A stretch of 64,000 nucleotides of DNA. It comes from Qipengyuania aurantiaca. Lineage in GTDB: Bacteria > Pseudomonadota > Alphaproteobacteria > Sphingomonadales > Sphingomonadaceae. The notes below the pieces were generated by a model, which saw nothing but the letters and a program-made list of their open reading frames with translations, did not search any database and was not told where the DNA came from. The DNA lies in assembly GCF_019711375.1 (NCBI RefSeq), contig NZ_CP081295.1, positions 2,269,001 through 2,333,000 on the forward strand, given 5' to 3'. The number at the start of each line of letters is the position of its first letter. The first letter of the stretch is position 1. Positions 63,626-64,000 of the stretch are shown here, one piece after another. The translations under genes were made by a program, and so were the position numbers.

Positions 63626-64000
63626 TCCGCTTCCTGCCCCTGCTGGCGCTTGCGCTCGCAGGGTGCGGGGAGGGGGCTCGCGGGCCGGTGGAAGCGGCTG
63701 GTCCGACTATCGTAAGCCTCAACCCCTGCACCGATGCGATCCTGGCCGAGGTGGCGGCGCCCGGCCAGCTGCTGGCGATCTCGCATTACAGCGAGGACCC
63801 GTCCTCCAGTTCGATGACACCGCAGGATGCCGCGCGTTATCGGGCCACCGGCGGGACGGTGGAGGAGGTGCTCGCGCTCGATCCCGATGTGGTCGTGGCG
63901 AGCACGTTCCTTGCGCCTGCCACCCGCGCGGCGCTGGAGGATCTCGGCCTGCGCGTCGTGACTTTCGGGGGCACTGCGACGGTGGAAGACAGCTTTGCGC
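63622..64000 (+). CDS. btuF: BtuF-like cobalamin-binding lipoprotein, 3' end cut by window
   Basis: Starts at GTG 63622, overlapping the btuB stop, and remains open to base 64000 (126 residues visible). MIRFLPLLALALAGC is a lipoprotein signal with Cys15. TIVSLNPCTDAILAEVAAPGQLLAISHYSEDP and DPDVVVASTFLAPATRAALEDLGLRVVTF match the periplasmic-binding fold of BtuF/FecB-type ABC transport proteins. With btuB and the riboswitch it should carry B12 across the periplasm to an ABC importer encoded further on. Confidence 0.85.
   Translation, partial: MIRFLPLLALALAGCGEGARGPVEAAGPTIVSLNPCTDAILAEVAAPGQLLAISHYSEDPSSSSMTPQDAARYRATGGTVEEVLALDPDVVVASTFLAPATRAALEDLGLRVVTFGGTATVEDSFA

Overview
The window is GC-rich, gene-dense chromosomal DNA of an alphaproteobacterium. 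It most likely belongs to the Sphingomonadales, close to Erythrobacter or Qipengyuania. This rests on the AddAB (not RecBCD) repair pair, a DivL-type pseudo-histidine kinase, the GbsR-DUF4166-saccharopine-dehydrogenase-like module, the style of the ribosomal proteins (long uS5 and uL3 extensions), the TonB-dependent transport genes and the dispersed CTTCGACAAGCTCAG repeat. These assignments come from reading the sequence only; no database was searched.

Layout. (1) 1-2030: the end of an unrecognised gene, then ahcY. (2) 2073-13427: a tightly overlapping unit divL-tsaE-amgK-murU-addB-addA followed by trxA, which mixes cell-cycle signalling, tRNA modification, cell-wall recycling and double-strand-break repair. 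(3) 13497-17284: accessory regulators and acetyltransferases (LysR, GNAT, a LuxR-type receptor without a synthase, GNAT, a small lipoprotein, a helix-turn-helix-like orphan). (4) 17300-19640: a visibly AT-rich insert with one KAP-type P-loop NTPase gene, probably acquired by transfer. (5) 19656-42179: translation genes. The str operon (rpsL-rpsG-fusA-tuf) has a roughly 500-nt leader. The S10 and spc operons (rpsJ to adk) follow. Two metabolic genes (an SRPBCC-like protein and gdhA) sit between adk and the alpha operon (rpsM-rpsK-rpoA-rplQ). (6) 42190-51607: a regulator-DUF4166-dehydrogenase module, two penicillin-binding-protein-like serine hydrolases, a pair of paralogous secreted proteins, a TRIC-type channel, a PepSY protein and an amidase. 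(7) 51673-60639: a TCA block on the minus strand, mdh-sucD-sucA-odhB and then lpd, with a MarR-S41 peptidase pair inserted on the plus strand; sucC is absent here. (8) 60793-64000: a Fur-box-like site, a small hypothetical gene, a cobalamin riboswitch, btuB, and the start of a btuF-like lipoprotein cut by the window edge.

No tRNA, rRNA, CRISPR array, transposase or prophage gene was seen. The most informative non-coding signals are in the ribosomal regions. Three operons share a -10/discriminator motif, TATRTGCGCGCC. The str leader carries a long palindrome. The S10 leader carries an attenuator-like hairpin. Most of the longer spacers inside these operons hold a GC-rich stem-loop. Two regulator genes (GbsR type and MarR type) have promoters placed so that their mRNAs should be leaderless.
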